From positions 62,001-126,000 of the forward strand of contig JBEAMJ010000069.1 of assembly GCA_041166025.1 (NCBI GenBank): DNA of 64,000 bases. Direction: 5' to 3'. The notes below the pieces were generated by a model. That model was not told the DNA's origin. It saw only the letters and a program-made list of their open reading frames with translations, and made no database searches. Source of the DNA: UBA7672 sp041166025. Lineage in GTDB: Bacteria > Pseudomonadota > Alphaproteobacteria > Caulobacterales > Hyphomonadaceae. Shown here one piece after another: positions 40,921 through 49,527 of the stretch; position 1 is the first letter of the stretch; each line of letters opens with the position of its first letter. A program made the position numbers and the translations under genes.

Positions 40921-43167
40921 TCAGAACTCGAGCTTCGTCGTCGTCACCGAGACATCGCCCGTCTGGATCTTCACGGCTGTCTCGGGTCGGGCGTCTGCCA
41001 GCTGTTGCGCGTCGGGCGGCAGGCGGGTCCAGTAGCCCTGCACGAGCCAGCCCATTTTGCCGGCGCTGCTTGCGGGCTTGGGAGCCAGTGTCACCTCCAC
41101 TGTTGCGCCATTGGCGCCGCGGCCGATGATGTCGATGACATAAGTCTCGATGCGCTGCTCACTGGAGTTGATGCGGAAAGGATACTCGGCGCCGCCAAAA
41201 GATATCGACAGCGGCATGTCTTTGGCAGGAATGCGAACGCGGACCTGCCGAGCGTCTGGCGCGGAAAACTGAAGGCGGATGGTGCGCTTGCCATCATCGG
41301 CGGTTGTGTCGCTGAGCACCGTAGCGGTTGCCGGGCTGGGTGGGTTGAAGGCGATGGCCTTGCTCGCAAGGCCTGGCTGGGCGCCAGGCGGGGAGGGATG
41401 GGCGTCTACACTCAACTGTGTACGGATGGCATCCGGCAGGGCGCCGGCCCGGGCGCCGGCAAAAACTGCGGCCTGACCTTCATCGATGTCATAATGAGCG
41501 GTGAAGTTGAGCGCGAGCGGGCGCTCGATGCTATAGGCGGGGGCGATCATGGTGAGCACGCTGGCGACCAGCGACACCAGGCCGAGCGGAAGCGCCACCT
41601 TGAGCTTGCCTGAGCCGATCCCGCCAATCACCGCCAGCATGGGCGCCAGCACCAGCGCCGCGATGACGCCGAACATTGCAGCCATGCCGAGCCCCATCGT
41701 GACGTCGAGAAGATGGATCAGCGGGAAGAAGATGAGCGCAAGAAAGAGGCTTGCAATGCTGTAGGCGATCAGCTGGAACCGCGGAAGCAGCCAGGCCGCC
41801 GCGCCGGCCATGACGAAGACCAGGCCAGGGATCAGGAAGATCATCGAGAAGCCGGGCACGGCGAAACTCAACCCCATGCCGACGATCAGGAACCAGAACC
41901 AGCCCGAGGCATAGAGCGTCTCGCGCGATGAACCTGGCGCGATCCGCACGAGTGCGAGGGCCGAGAGCAGCAGCGTGAGGGTGAAGATCGCCATGTTGAA
42001 CGCCTGTGGATGCGCCATCCAGAAGGCGGTGTCGGGCCGGAACAGGGAGATGGCTTGCTGGAGTGCGAGGGCGGCAATCCCCGATGCCACAATGAGACTG
42101 GGCGGAAGCAGGAGCGCCCTTACGTCGAGCTTGCGCCAGCCGCCGCTGCGGGTCGGCCGGACGAGCAGCATGGCGGACGCGCCAAAGCAAAGACCCAGCA
42201 GAACAAGTCCGAACACTTGCGGCAGCGACACGAACAGACGCGAGCCTATGTCCGAATAGACCAGGTCGCCTGCGCGGGCGTCCGCGCTCCAGTCGCTGGC
42301 CAGGAAAGCGCGGGTCGCGCCGAGCGCCTGATCGCCCATGTGCTGGACGCTCGCGCGATCGAGCTCGGCGAGATCGTCGCGATTGGTGTGGTAGAACTCG
42401 ACACCGTCCGAGATCGCGATGTTGACGCCGTTGAAGCCGGCATTGAGAAAGACTGTGAGGTCCGTCGAATTGGGCAGGAGTTCATAGACTGCCGTCATCA
42501 TCGAGTTGGAGAAGGGCCGCGCCCCGCTCTTCGCCCAGTCAGAAACCAGCGCGGCGTTAGGCCTTCCCGTCTCGAACATCATCGCCGGCCCGGTGACGCC
42601 ACGCGCCTCGAGGTTGATGATGCGCCCGACGGTGAAGGGATAATCATCCTGATTGTCGACGAAGGCCTGCGCGCCGAGCAACCCCGTTTCCTCCCCATCG
42701 GTGAGCAGGAAGGCCACCGGCCGCGACGGCGGCTCACGCTTGAGGTGGTGCGCAACCTCGAGCCACACGGCAAGGCCAATGCCATCATCGCCGAAGCCGG
42801 GGCTCGCCTCGACGCTGTCATAGTGCGCGGCCAGGACAAGCGCCGGGCCGTCCTTGGGTCCTGCAGTGAAGAAGATGTTCTGTACGAAGGCGCACCGCGC
42901 CGCCACGCCGGACATCGCCTGGCATACGCTGTGGGCGCGCAGCTCTGGCGCATAACCCAGCGCGCGGATTTCCTGCAGCAGGCGCGCACGGGTTTCATCA
43001 AGAGCAGCTGAATCGACCGGATGTGGCGTGCCGTCGAGCACGCGGCCCAGCCGTTCGACCGCGCGCGGCGTATCAAACTGGTCGGGCGCATTCGAGGTGC
43101 GGACGCCGTCGAGTTCGAGGGGCGCCGCCCGGAAGAAGAACAGGGCAAGCAGCACGGCGAACACCAC
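40921..43167 (-). CDS. Membrane-bound M28-family aminopeptidase
   Basis: A 748-residue protein from GTG 43167, but that start falls inside the first membrane helix (VVFAVLLALFFFRA). The frame continues upstream with RDDAPWAL, and a CTG at 43227 with AAAGGGGG before it is a likelier start. The M28 domain (about 30-290) has zinc ligands in LAAHYDSV, GFGDDGIG, DGEETGLLG and EFYHTNRDD. Eight or so membrane helices follow, then a beta-rich C-terminal domain. It should cleave peptides in the periplasm. Related enzymes resemble endoplasmic reticulum metallopeptidase 1. Confidence 0.85.
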   Translation of the reverse strand: MVFAVLLALFFFRAAPLELDGVRTSNAPDQFDTPRAVERLGRVLDGTPHPVDSAALDETRARLLQEIRALGYAPELRAHSVCQAMSGVAARCAFVQNIFFTAGPKDGPALVLAAHYDSVEASPGFGDDGIGLAVWLEVAHHLKREPPSRPVAFLLTDGEETGLLGAQAFVDNQDDYPFTVGRIINLEARGVTGPAMMFETGRPNAALVSDWAKSGARPFSNSMMTAVYELLPNSTDLTVFLNAGFNGVNIAISDGVEFYHTNRDDLAELDRASVQHMGDQALGATRAFLASDWSADARAGDLVYSDIGSRLFVSLPQVFGLVLLGLCFGASAMLLVRPTRSGGWRKLDVRALLLPPSLIVASGIAALALQQAISLFRPDTAFWMAHPQAFNMAIFTLTLLLSALALVRIAPGSSRETLYASGWFWFLIVGMGLSFAVPGFSMIFLIPGLVFVMAGAAAWLLPRFQLIAYSIASLFLALIFFPLIHLLDVTMGLGMAAMFGVIAALVLAPMLAVIGGIGSGKLKVALPLGLVSLVASVLTMIAPAYSIERPLALNFTAHYDIDEGQAAVFAGARAGALPDAIRTQLSVDAHPSPPGAQPGLASKAIAFNPPSPATATVLSDTTADDGKRTIRLQFSAPDARQVRVRIPAKDMPLSISFGGAEYPFRINSSEQRIETYVIDIIGRGANGATVEVTLAPKPASSAGKMGWLVQGYWTRLPPDAQQLADARPETAVKIQTGDVSVTTTKLEF

Positions 43168-43276
43168 AAGCGCCCAGGGCGCGTCGTCGCGGAGGTCTGC
43201 GCGCGATTGCGTCGTGCCGGTTGCCAGTTGCGCCCCCTTTGGTGTGTCTCTCTCGGAGGATAGGAAAGACGCGCGT

Positions 43277-44626
43277 TCAGCGCCAGCGCAAGGTCTGGCC
43301 GGTTTCTTCGACCTTGGGCGGCGACAACCGACGCGCAGCCATGCAGGCGAGATAGCAGCAGATCAGGCTGGTCGCGCCGGCAGGCGTTGATCCCGACAGC
43401 TCGAGCACGAGGATCGCAGCAGTCACGGGCGCATCCAGCAGCACGGCGACGCAGACGGCCAGGCCGACAAGGCCGAGGAAAGCCTGCGGCGCGGGCGTAC
43501 CAAGCAACCACCCTGCGAGCACGGCAAGCGATGAACCCGCCATCGCGCCTACGAACATGGCGGGCGCAATCGCTCCTCCGCCCCATCTGAATCCGAAGGT
43601 TACGGCGGCCGCTGCAATCTTTGCAAACGCCAGCACAGGCATCAGGGCGGGCCCGTAATTTCCGCTGAGCCCGGCGCCGAGGGGCTCAAAACCGATACCG
43701 AGCACCTGCGGATAGGCCATCGCCATGACGCCGAGTATCAGGCCGCCGACAACCGGCAGCAGCCAGAGCGGAAGGCCGATGCGGCTCGCCGTTGCCGCAA
43801 CCAGCACCGGCATCCGCCTCCAGGTGAGGCTGCACAGATAGGCAAAGCCAATCAGCACCGGAAGGCCGACGAAGGCGGCAAGGTGCGCCACAGGGGCAAC
43901 CTCGCCGACCGGCGGCACGGAGATGAGCACCCGGCCGTCCAGCAGCCAGACCGAGACCAGCCATGCCGCAACCGCCGACACTGCAACGGGCCCCAGCGCG
44001 GAAATCCGCTGCCGACGCAGGATCAGTTCGCGCGCGAGGAATACGCCCGCGATCGGCGTGTGCATCACGGCTGCAATAGCTGCGGCTACACCCATGCCGA
44101 CGAGCATGCGTCGCGATGCGATGTCGAGGCCAAGCAGCCGTCCGTGGAGGACGGCTATCGTCGCGCCGAAATGAGCCGCCGGCTCCTCCCGACCTGCGCT
44201 GCCGCCCCAGCCAAGCGACACGATGGCGGTCAGGATAGAGAGGGATCCGTCGCGAAGGGTCAGCGTCGAGGCTCGGATTGTGCCGCGCAGCCGGCGATGC
44301 TGGACAACGTCCTGCAGGCCATAGGCGCGCGGCGCTCCGCCCCAGCCAAGCGCCATGCCCAGCCGCAGCAGCAGGGCGATGACCGCCCCGCCGACCAGCG
44401 GGGAGATCAGCCGGCTCCACAAAGGCAGTTCAACCAGCCGCGATGCAAAGCGCCCGGGTACGGCGCCGAATGCGATCCATTGCGCATAGGCGATCGCCCC
44501 CACGATCAGCACGACCGCTGCCCCAATAAGGGCCCCCACCAGCCCTGCCAGCACCCAAACAGCAAGGCCGCCCCGTTGGGGGCGGTCAATGATTTCGCCA
44601 GATGGACGAACAATCGCACGCGACAT
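43277..44626 (-). CDS. ClC-family chloride channel or chloride/proton antiporter
   Basis: A 449-residue membrane protein from ATG 44626. ClC signatures: GWGGSAGREEPAAHFGA (the usual GREGP reads GREEP but the gating glutamate is kept), GVFLARELILRR and WGGGAIAPAMFVGAMAGSS. About ten to twelve membrane helices are visible. The first filter motif GSGIP appears altered to GSAG, and the C-terminal CBS domains are absent, as in many bacterial forms. It may move chloride or fluoride. The gene lies 49 bases downstream of the probable M28 start on the same strand. Confidence 0.88.
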   Translation of the reverse strand: MSRAIVRPSGEIIDRPQRGGLAVWVLAGLVGALIGAAVVLIVGAIAYAQWIAFGAVPGRFASRLVELPLWSRLISPLVGGAVIALLLRLGMALGWGGAPRAYGLQDVVQHRRLRGTIRASTLTLRDGSLSILTAIVSLGWGGSAGREEPAAHFGATIAVLHGRLLGLDIASRRMLVGMGVAAAIAAVMHTPIAGVFLARELILRRQRISALGPVAVSAVAAWLVSVWLLDGRVLISVPPVGEVAPVAHLAAFVGLPVLIGFAYLCSLTWRRMPVLVAATASRIGLPLWLLPVVGGLILGVMAMAYPQVLGIGFEPLGAGLSGNYGPALMPVLAFAKIAAAAVTFGFRWGGGAIAPAMFVGAMAGSSLAVLAGWLLGTPAPQAFLGLVGLAVCVAVLLDAPVTAAILVLELSGSTPAGATSLICCYLACMAARRLSPPKVEETGQTLRWR

Positions 44627-44773
44627 TGGACCCACGTTCTGCGTGAGCTGTGCAAAGGGTCAAGCGCGTGGACAAAAATTCAGTATCCTGGCCAGGTTTC
44701 CGGCCTGAGGGTCATGCCTTGCGTCATTGCAGGTGCGGTCCCACTCTCCGGCCGAGATCGAAGCGGAGCGAGA

Positions 44774-45463
44774 ATGCGCGCTTACCTTACGGCTATCCTC
44801 TGCTGCGCGGCGATCGCCGCGACCGGCTGCGCTCGTGAGGAAGACGCTTTGGATGCCGCTGTCACCCCGGCTCCGGCGCCTGCTCCTGCTGCTTCGGCCG
44901 GAGTGTCGGGCGCTGGCCCTGCTTCCCTGGTTCTTGCCTGCGCGCCGCCGTTCACCCGCGAGGCGACGCCGACGACGCTGGCGGCGGTGTTCGGCCGCGA
45001 GAACGTCATTCCCGAAACTGTTGCCGGCCCTGAGGGCGCCCAGATCAATGTGACAGCCATCTATCCCAACGATCCGGCGCGCCGGATCGAGATCATCTTT
45101 CGCAACGAGGAAGAGCGCACCGACCTCTCAGCCGTGATGATCAGCGCGCCCGAATCGCAATGGACAGGCCCCGGCGGCATCGGGATGGGAGACACCATCG
45201 CGGACGTGCAGTCCGCCAACGGCGGCGTCTTCAATGTGATGGGCTTCCAGTGGGACTATGGCGGTTTTGTCTCGGACTGGCGGGGCGGAAGGCTGGACGA
45301 TGTTGACGGCTGCAGGACGACCGTTCGCCTGTCGCCTGCCGGGGAGGACCTGCCAGGCGACATTGTCGGCGACGGTGTCGAGCCCGCATCAGACCTGCCA
45401 GCCATGCGCGCAGCCCAGCCCCGGGTCAGCAGTTTCGGCATCGGCTGGGCGCCCGCGACCTAG
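44774..45463 (+). CDS. Hypothetical lipoprotein
   Basis: A 229-residue protein from ATG 44774 (GGAG upstream). The lipobox is ATGC (Cys 19), followed by an Ala/Pro linker (TPAPAPAPAAS). The mature part (CAPPFTREATPTTLAAVFG; IYPNDPARRIEIIFRNEEE; GGFVSDWRGGRLDDVDGCRT) shows two cysteines that may pair and a compact alpha/beta pattern. I do not recognise the family with confidence; it resembles exported proteins annotated only as hypothetical in alphaproteobacteria. It lies 69 bases upstream of the YWTD gene and may be co-transcribed with it. Confidence 0.6.
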   Translation: MRAYLTAILCCAAIAATGCAREEDALDAAVTPAPAPAPAASAGVSGAGPASLVLACAPPFTREATPTTLAAVFGRENVIPETVAGPEGAQINVTAIYPNDPARRIEIIFRNEEERTDLSAVMISAPESQWTGPGGIGMGDTIADVQSANGGVFNVMGFQWDYGGFVSDWRGGRLDDVDGCRTTVRLSPAGEDLPGDIVGDGVEPASDLPAMRAAQPRVSSFGIGWAPAT

Positions 45464-45532
45464 CCCTGTTCGGGTTGGCTTGCGACTCGCAGGGTCTGGG
45501 CTAGGCTGGCGCCTTCGGATGGCGAGGGATGC

Positions 45533-46522
45533 ATGAGTGCAGTCAACCGCAGGCAGTTCGCGGCAGGCCTGAGCGGGTCCCTGGCGCTGGCTGGCTGCGA
45601 AAGCCTCGGCGGCGTCGCAACTAAGCTCGGTCGATCACCTAAACTCTTCTACCTGGCGCAGGCGAAGGTGATGATGCTCGACGTCGATGACGGTGCTCCC
45701 GTGACGCTGGTCGACGACACGCCGAAGGACGGATCACGTGCGACCGGCGTCAATGACGGCATCGCCGTCCATGGCGCGAGCGGGCAGATCTACTGGACCA
45801 ATATGGGCCGAGCCGACGCGGACGACGGTGTGGTCATGCGCTGCGAGCGCGATGGATCCAATGTCACGACCATTGTCACCCCTGGCGGGACCTTCACGCC
45901 GAAGCAGCTCAAGATCGATGAGACGGCAGGAAAGCTCTACTGGTCCGACCGTGAGGGAATGGCAGTCCAGCGCTGCAATCTCGACGGCTCCAACATCGAA
46001 ACGCTGATCTCGACCGGCAATCCCGTGCTGGATGCCGGCGACCAGTCGCGCTGGTGCGTCGGCCTCGCACTCGATCCTGAGCGTGGTCATGTCTACTTTA
46101 CCCAGAAGGGCGGGGACAATGCGGGTCAGGGGCTGATCCGCCGAATCAATATGGAGATGCCGCGCGCGTCATCACCCTCGAATCGCCGCGACCTGATCAC
46201 GCTCTTTTCGCGCCTGCCCGAGCCGATCGATCTCGACCTCGATCTCACCACACGGACGATCTACTGGACAGATCGCGGCGACAACACGTTATCGCGGGCG
46301 CCTATGGATGCGCCGACATCGTTCGACCCTGCGACCCGGCTTGATCGGCAGATTCTCGTGCGCGGCCTCAAGGAAGCAATCGGCGTCGCGCTCGACCTGC
46401 CGCGCCGGCGCATGGCCTATACCTCGCTCGGCGGCGAGCTTGGCGTCGCGGGGCTCGACGGCGCGGGCGCAAGGGCGCTCCTTCAAGCTGACGGCATTCT
46501 GACTGGCGTCTGCTGGGCGTGA
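45533..46522 (+). CDS. YWTD-type beta-propeller lipoprotein
   Basis: A 329-residue protein; ATG 45533 follows GCGAGGGAT. The N-terminus has twin arginines and a lipobox (NRRQFAAGLSGSLALAGC), suggesting Tat export and lipidation. The mature part is a six-bladed propeller with LDL-receptor class B signatures IYWTN, LYWSDREG and IYWTDRGD, each before a DGSN-like turn (RDGSNVTTI; LDGSNIETL). Such propellers bind proteins or small ligands; there is no catalytic signature. Its neighbours do not reveal the partner. Confidence 0.8.
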   Translation: MSAVNRRQFAAGLSGSLALAGCESLGGVATKLGRSPKLFYLAQAKVMMLDVDDGAPVTLVDDTPKDGSRATGVNDGIAVHGASGQIYWTNMGRADADDGVVMRCERDGSNVTTIVTPGGTFTPKQLKIDETAGKLYWSDREGMAVQRCNLDGSNIETLISTGNPVLDAGDQSRWCVGLALDPERGHVYFTQKGGDNAGQGLIRRINMEMPRASSPSNRRDLITLFSRLPEPIDLDLDLTTRTIYWTDRGDNTLSRAPMDAPTSFDPATRLDRQILVRGLKEAIGVALDLPRRRMAYTSLGGELGVAGLDGAGARALLQADGILTGVCWA

Positions 46523-46577
46523 GGAATTTTGCCGAAATGCTATCTTGCATGCGCAAATAGTCCTATTCTGGGTAGCG

Positions 46578-47024
46578 ATGGCAACGATACCCGAAGACCT
46601 CCGCCCGAAGGCCTATGCCTCGCTTGAGCTGGTGCTCGACGTGCTCCACTCCCTGCGCAACCTTGTGGAAGCTGATCTTGAAAGTATCGCCATCTACATG
46701 TGCGTCGGCGAGGCGACGATGCGCCCCGTGCTTGCCGATCCGGAAGAGGTGAAACGGCTCGCAACCGTCGACCTTGCGCCGGAAGATTTGCGGGGATCGA
46801 TCACGATGTTGCAGGTCGCCGACAGGCTGGACATGCCGCGCGAAACCGTTCGCCGGAAGGTCAAGCAGCTCATCGAAAAGGGCTTCCTTTACGCTGACGA
46901 CAAAGGTCGGATCCGCTCATCGCCCAGCTTCCACCGGCCAGAAACGATCGTGGCGGTGAACGCCATCCACGACGCGGTGCGTCGCTACCGCGAACGTGTT
47001 CAGATATATGGGATCAGCGTCTGA
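46578..47024 (+). CDS. Winged-helix DNA-binding protein
   Basis: A 148-residue protein from ATG 46578. Residues 68-110 form a winged helix-turn-helix: RGSITMLQVADRLDMPRETV, then RRKVKQLIEKGFLYADDKGR. The N-terminal part is helical (AYASLELVLDVLHSLRNLVE) and could dimerise; the motif YMCVGEATMRP follows. It resembles MarR- or GntR-like wHTH proteins but I cannot place it in a named family. The closest gene downstream is the M20 peptidase 92 bases away, a possible target. Confidence 0.65.
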   Translation: MATIPEDLRPKAYASLELVLDVLHSLRNLVEADLESIAIYMCVGEATMRPVLADPEEVKRLATVDLAPEDLRGSITMLQVADRLDMPRETVRRKVKQLIEKGFLYADDKGRIRSSPSFHRPETIVAVNAIHDAVRRYRERVQIYGISV

Positions 47025-47116
47025 TCGGGCGCTGCTCCCGGGATCCATTGTGCGCCGGTCGCCAATGCGCCAAACAGGTCGTCGTTCGAGCAGGCTATCC
47101 ACAGGCGGAGAATGAT

Positions 47117-48523
47117 GTGCGCAAGACGTCACTGACATTCGTGGCCGCGTTGGCGGTGCTGAGTTCAACTCCCGCAGCGGCCCAGCCATCCGAGGCGAAT
47201 CGCGCGGCGCTTCGCGAAATCTACGAGGAAATGGTCGAAATTGATTCCTCCCCGACCACCGGTTCGTGCACGAAGGTGGTGCGCGCCGCCGAGACGCGTC
47301 TGCTGGCGGCGGGCTATACCCCAGCCGACGTGCAGGTGATCATCCCGCCCGATCGGCCCGACGATGGCAACCTGGTCGCCACGCTGCGCTCGCCCCGCGC
47401 GACAAAGAAGGGCGTGCTGCTGATGGGGCATATCGACGTCGTCGATGCGCGCCGTGAGGACTGGGAGCGTGATCCCTTTACCCTGATTGAGGAGAACGGC
47501 TTCTTCTTCGGTCGCGGAACGGCCGACATGAAGGGGCAGGCGTCGATCTGGCTGGAGCTGATGATCCGCCTGAGGAAGGAAGCCGGTTTCCGCCCCTCGC
47601 GCGATCTCGTCATGGCGCTGACCTGCGGGGAGGAAACATCAAACCGCATCAACGGCATCGACTATATCCTCAAGAACCACCGCGAACTGTTCGATGTGGC
47701 GTTCGCGCTGAACGAGGGGGCAGGCGGGCTTCTGTCGGATGATGGGCGCCCGCTCGTGCTGCAGGTTCAGGCCGGCGAGAAGATCCATCAGGTCTACACG
47801 CTCGAAGCCACCAATCCGGGCGGGCACTCCTCGCGGCCAACCCCGGACAATGCGATCTATCGGGTCGTGGCGGCTGCCGACAAGGTGTCGAAGCTGTCCT
47901 TCCCGATCCAGCTGACCCCCGTGGTGCGCGAGTACTTCCGCATCACGGGGCCGATCCTCGGCGGCGGCGTTGGCGCCGCCATGTCGATCCTTGCGCGTTA
48001 TCCTGATGATCCTGCGGCGTTGCGCGTCCTGATGGCCGATCCTACCTACAATGCCGCGCTTCACACGACGTGCGTTGCGACCCAGTTCGAGGCGGGGCAT
48101 GCGCCCAACGCCCTGCCGCAGCGCGCGACTGTGACGCTGTCCTGCAGGGTGATGCAGGGCACGACGCCGGAGCAGGTGCAGGAAACGCTCGAAGGCGCGA
48201 TCAACGATCCGGAAGTGAAGGTCTCGATCGTGCGCCGGCGTGACGGCTCTTCCGCCCCGCCCCTGACCGAAGAGATCATGGGGCCGATCCGGACGCAGGC
48301 GGCCAGGATCTGGCCCGACGTGCCAATCGCGCCGCTGATGACGGCAGGCGCCACTGACGGTCGCTTCACGATGAATGCCGGCATCCCGACCTATGGATTG
48401 AGCGGCATGTTCGCAAAGAGCGGCGAGACCAATGCGCATGGCCTCAACGAGAAGCTGCGCGTAACGTCGCTTTACGAGGCTCAGCAATTTCTCGAAGGCG
48501 TCATCAGGGCCTATCTGAAGTAG
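47117..48523 (+). CDS. Exported M20-family metallopeptidase
   Basis: A 468-residue enzyme from GTG 47117 (GGCGGAG seven bases upstream), with signal peptide (KTSLTFVAALAVLSSTPAAA). The M20 zinc site is present: LLMGHIDVVDA, GRGTADMKGQ, LTCGEETS with the catalytic and metal-binding glutamates, and GETNAHGLNE for the last histidine. The dimerisation lid contains TNPGGHSSRP. It should remove residues from peptides or acylated amino acids in the periplasm. With M19, M24 and M28 enzymes also here, it supports a peptide-use theme. Confidence 0.92.
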   Translation: MRKTSLTFVAALAVLSSTPAAAQPSEANRAALREIYEEMVEIDSSPTTGSCTKVVRAAETRLLAAGYTPADVQVIIPPDRPDDGNLVATLRSPRATKKGVLLMGHIDVVDARREDWERDPFTLIEENGFFFGRGTADMKGQASIWLELMIRLRKEAGFRPSRDLVMALTCGEETSNRINGIDYILKNHRELFDVAFALNEGAGGLLSDDGRPLVLQVQAGEKIHQVYTLEATNPGGHSSRPTPDNAIYRVVAAADKVSKLSFPIQLTPVVREYFRITGPILGGGVGAAMSILARYPDDPAALRVLMADPTYNAALHTTCVATQFEAGHAPNALPQRATVTLSCRVMQGTTPEQVQETLEGAINDPEVKVSIVRRRDGSSAPPLTEEIMGPIRTQAARIWPDVPIAPLMTAGATDGRFTMNAGIPTYGLSGMFAKSGETNAHGLNEKLRVTSLYEAQQFLEGVIRAYLK

Positions 48524-48526
48524 GCC

Positions 48527-49498
48527 CTATCGCTTCGCCTTCGCTTCAAGGATCCGCGCGCCCTGAAGGATTCCGTGGAGCGCGTGGTTGCCTTCGTGGC
48601 AGGCGAATTCATAGACCGGGCCGCTGGACGTCGTGAACACCATCTCGCCCTTCCAGGTCTGCGTGTAGAAGCCCGGATCGTCGATCTCGAACGCATAGGT
48701 CAGTTCGTCCGCGCCCGTGCGCGTGAATCGTTCCGTCACCGTTGCCTGCTCGGACAGGAACACCGGCTCATAGTCCCCATGCCAGGGGTTCCAGTTCTTG
48801 GTGACGACCACAAGCGTGTCGCCCTCCCACCGCCCGACGCTGTCGCCAAGCCATTGCGCGACGGCGGCAGGCTTGTGCGGCTGGTTCAGCCGCACGATGC
48901 GCGCATCGTGCATCATCTCGACATCGATCATCACATGGTCCGGCGTCTGCACGATCTGGTAGGTGTTGTTGTAGATGTTGTTCAGCATGGGCGGCCCGCC
49001 CGAGCCGCGCGATCCGACCAGGCAGCGGTCTGCCGGGTTCATGCCCTCCGGCCCGTCCTCGTTACGCGTCTTCATGATCTCCGCAATGCGCATGCGCCCC
49101 GCGTCGGAGACTGGCATCTTTCCGTTGGCGGGCTCGGTGATCCAGGACGAGCGCGCCTGGCCGTTGACGACGCCCACCTTCATCCCGCGGTCAAGCCAGA
49201 ACGCGTTGTAGCCGAGTACAGCGCCTCCGACCGCAGGCGCGCCTTCGTCAGGATCCGTGCGGCTGTTGGCGGAGACCTCCTGCTGCAAACGCTGTCCCTC
49301 CATGCGCGCCACCTGCTCGGCGTTGAGCACCAGCGGCAGCGATGCGTTTGTGCGTTCAAGCGTCGTGATGCTGCTGTTGGTCCACATGCCTTGAAGGTCA
49401 GGCCGGCCATCCGGCGTTCGAGGAGGCTGGTAGGCCTGGGCAAGCGCTGCGGGCGTCATCAGCCCAAGCGCTGCCGCGAGGAACGCTGCCTGCCTCAT
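48527..49498 (-). CDS. Secreted protein of unknown function, CHEGN/PDLQG family, paralogue C
   Basis: A 323-residue protein from ATG 49498, the shortest of the three paralogues, with signal peptide (AAFLAAALGLMTPAALAQ). Shared blocks: GRPDLQGMWTNSSITTLERT, RSSWITEPANGKMP, RCLVGSRGSGGPP, NNTYQIVQTPDHVM, WEGDTLVVVTKN, YTQTWKGEMVF and YEFACHEGNHAL. It lies between the M20 gene (convergent, three bases apart) and the M19 dipeptidase gene (29 bases upstream on the same strand), so it is probably co-transcribed with the dipeptidase. This may hint at a peptide-related function. Function unknown. Confidence 0.8.
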   Translation of the reverse strand: MRQAAFLAAALGLMTPAALAQAYQPPRTPDGRPDLQGMWTNSSITTLERTNASLPLVLNAEQVARMEGQRLQQEVSANSRTDPDEGAPAVGGAVLGYNAFWLDRGMKVGVVNGQARSSWITEPANGKMPVSDAGRMRIAEIMKTRNEDGPEGMNPADRCLVGSRGSGGPPMLNNIYNNTYQIVQTPDHVMIDVEMMHDARIVRLNQPHKPAAVAQWLGDSVGRWEGDTLVVVTKNWNPWHGDYEPVFLSEQATVTERFTRTGADELTYAFEIDDPGFYTQTWKGEMVFTTSSGPVYEFACHEGNHALHGILQGARILEAKAKR

Positions 49499-49527
49499 GG
49501 TCGTGTCTCCCTAAACCTTGCTGCGAG

